Below are positions 63,174 to 64,000 of a DNA stretch of 64,000 nucleotides, in pieces. The stretch's first letter is position 1, and each line of letters opens with the position of its first letter. The position numbers were made by a program, and so were the translations under genes. Source of the stretch: a bacterium (GTDB lineage Bacteria; Desulfobacterota; Desulfocorpusculales; Desulfocorpusculum). The notes under the pieces are model-generated. The model did no database searches, was not told where the DNA came from, and saw only the letters and a program-made list of their open reading frames with translations. Where the stretch lies: assembly GCA_037481695.1 (NCBI GenBank), contig JBBFLE010000001.1, forward strand, positions 502,989 through 566,988, in the 5' to 3' direction.

Positions 63174-63695
63174 TTACCTTCCAGAGGCATAGACCCGGCT
63201 CTTGGCAATTAGCTCCTGCACCTGATCCATTATGGTGGAGCGTTCCTGCTGCGTGGTCTGCCTCACCACCCTGGCAGGGACCCCCAGGACCAGGGAATTG
63301 GGTGGAATCACCATCCTTGGCGGAACCACTGCTCCAGCCCCCACAATGGAGCCGGTGGATACCACAGCTCCGTCCAGCACTATGGCGCCTATGCCCACAA
63401 GCGATCGTGGCTCTAGGACTGCCCCGTGCACCTTGGCTCCGTGGCTCACTATGGCCTCCCGGCCCACCACCACGGGGTATCCCTGGGGGGCTTCCACCAA
63501 GGCCAGGTCCAAGATGGCAGCCCTCTCCTGGACCACTATGGACTCGCTGTCGGCCCTGAGAACGGCCATGGGCCAAACACTGGCCCCCTTCTCCAATCGC
63601 ACCTCCCCCAAGATCCTGGCCGAGCAATCCACCCAGGCCTCCCCATCCACCACGGGCCACTTGTCCCCGTAAGAGCTTATCCAAGGCCTATCCAC
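63174..63695 (-). CDS. Gamma-carbonic-anhydrase-like hexapeptide protein
   Basis: The 173-residue left-handed beta-helix protein of the gamma-CA family has ASVWPMAVLRADSESIVV, VSHGAKVHGAVLEP, LVGIGAIVLDGA and GAGAVVPPR. Two zinc His (SHG, VHG) are present, but the first, normally in an LHV-type motif, is Glu (ALVEAPQG). It may therefore lack carbonic anhydrase activity. The start is GTG 63695, close to the acyl-CoA synthetase end. Confidence 0.88.
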   Translation of the reverse strand: MDRPWISSYGDKWPVVDGEAWVDCSARILGEVRLEKGASVWPMAVLRADSESIVVQERAAILDLALVEAPQGYPVVVGREAIVSHGAKVHGAVLEPRSLVGIGAIVLDGAVVSTGSIVGAGAVVPPRMVIPPNSLVLGVPARVVRQTTQQERSTIMDQVQELIAKSRVYASGR

Positions 63696-63725
63696 TGACC
63701 CTCTCCTCCCGGCCCTTCACCGTTT

Positions 63726-64000
63726 TTAAATCCCTTGAGTTATACGTTTTCTTATTTCCCTCTTGTTTATCTTCCCCACGCTGGTCTTGGGAATCTCCTC
63801 CACAAAGTAGATCTTGTCCGGTATGGCCCACTTGGATATGGTGCCTTTTTCCACAAACCTACCCAGGAAGCTCTTCAAATCCTCCTCCAGACCTTCTGAG
63901 GCTACATGGGGTTTCAGCACTACGAGACCCACAGGCCTCTCCCCCCACTTCTCATGCGACTGGCCTATGACCGCCACCTCAGAGACCGCTGGGTGCTGGC
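63726..64000 (-). CDS. Acyl-CoA synthetase, C-terminus (partial)
   Basis: Only the last 91 codons are inside the window, the gene continuing past the right edge. HPAVSEVAVIGQSHEKWGER, PVGLVVLKP and IPKTSVGKINKREIRKRI are the C-terminal AMP-binding domain, the last with the catalytic Lys. It is of the long/medium-chain fatty-acid CoA ligase type. Confidence 0.88.
   Translation of the reverse strand, partial: QHPAVSEVAVIGQSHEKWGERPVGLVVLKPHVASEGLEEDLKSFLGRFVEKGTISKWAIPDKIYFVEEIPKTSVGKINKREIRKRITQGI

Noticed and set aside
1-64000. tRNA, rRNA or prophage structural genes
   Set aside because: I looked for cloverleaf-like stretches and for capsid, tail or integrase genes and saw none; the DUF932 gene alone does not make a prophage.

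Overview
The window reads as chromosomal DNA of an anaerobic bacterium of the deltaproteobacterial / Desulfobacterota type. This is inferred from an aldehyde:ferredoxin oxidoreductase, an FMN/Fe-S reductase, a complete C-P lyase operon, a large type III-A CRISPR-Cas locus and moderate-to-high GC; no rRNA or tRNA is present to confirm it. The taxonomic guess is inference; gene calls rest on motifs read in the translations.

Layout. (1) 1-8.6 kb: a secreted eight-repeat beta-propeller-like protein, a REP-associated tyrosine transposase (RAYT) flanked by its probable palindromes, an AsmA-like protein, an AqpZ aquaporin, an MNT-HEPN toxin-antitoxin pair whose HEPN gene is frameshifted, and an archaeal-type ATPase. 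(2) 9.4-27.4 kb: a type III-A CRISPR-Cas island. It has cas10-csm2-csm3-csm4-csm5, a CARF-HEPN nuclease, a second MNT-HEPN pair (HEPN again frameshifted), Csx20, a second CARF-HEPN nuclease, two tandem Cas6-like genes, a TPR protein, a CRISPR-associated primase-polymerase (CAPP), cas1, cas2, an AT-rich leader and an array of 8 identical 37-bp repeats. (3) 27.4-29.5 kb: a satellite of 200-270-bp units, most of them ending in a 5'-truncated CRISPR repeat and interrupted by a gene for a secreted Cys-rich protein. (4) 29.6-34.8 kb: small and orphan genes (two related single-TM micro-proteins, DUF932, a zinc-ribbon membrane protein, an HExxH protein, a lipoprotein) among repeated palindromes. (5) 34.9-46.7 kb, minus strand: a phosphonate operon phnO-phnM-phnC-phnD-phnE-TIM barrel-phnG-phnH-phnI-phnJ-phnK-phnL-hexapeptide transferase, preceded by a good PhoB box. 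(6) 47-48.4 kb: a CPA-type antiporter behind a fluoride riboswitch. (7) 48.8-51.3 kb: a decayed MNT gene and two C-terminally truncated flavoenzymes. (8) 51.4-64 kb: a secreted GH114-like protein, an FMN reductase, a cNMP-domain protein, an AGPS-like / GlpD-like / FGGY-kinase cluster, a 5'-nucleotidase, a PEBP protein, AOR, a gamma-carbonic-anhydrase-like protein and the 3' end of an acyl-CoA synthetase.

How the parts work together. The Csm complex binds target RNA. The intact Cas10 GGDD motif predicts cyclic-oligoadenylate synthesis, which should activate the two CARF-HEPN RNases, with Csx20 as the predicted off-switch. TPR + CAPP + Cas1 + Cas2 form an adaptation module. The phn operon should release phosphate from phosphonates under PhoB control, but lacks recognisable phnN and phnP. 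The antiporter is predicted to be switched on by fluoride.

The most unusual items are the CRISPR-repeat satellite, the perfect-hairpin spacer, two HEPN toxins each broken by one extra repeat unit, the CAPP adaptation module, the EndoIV-fold barrel inside a phnP-less C-P lyase operon, and the fluoride-riboswitch antiporter.
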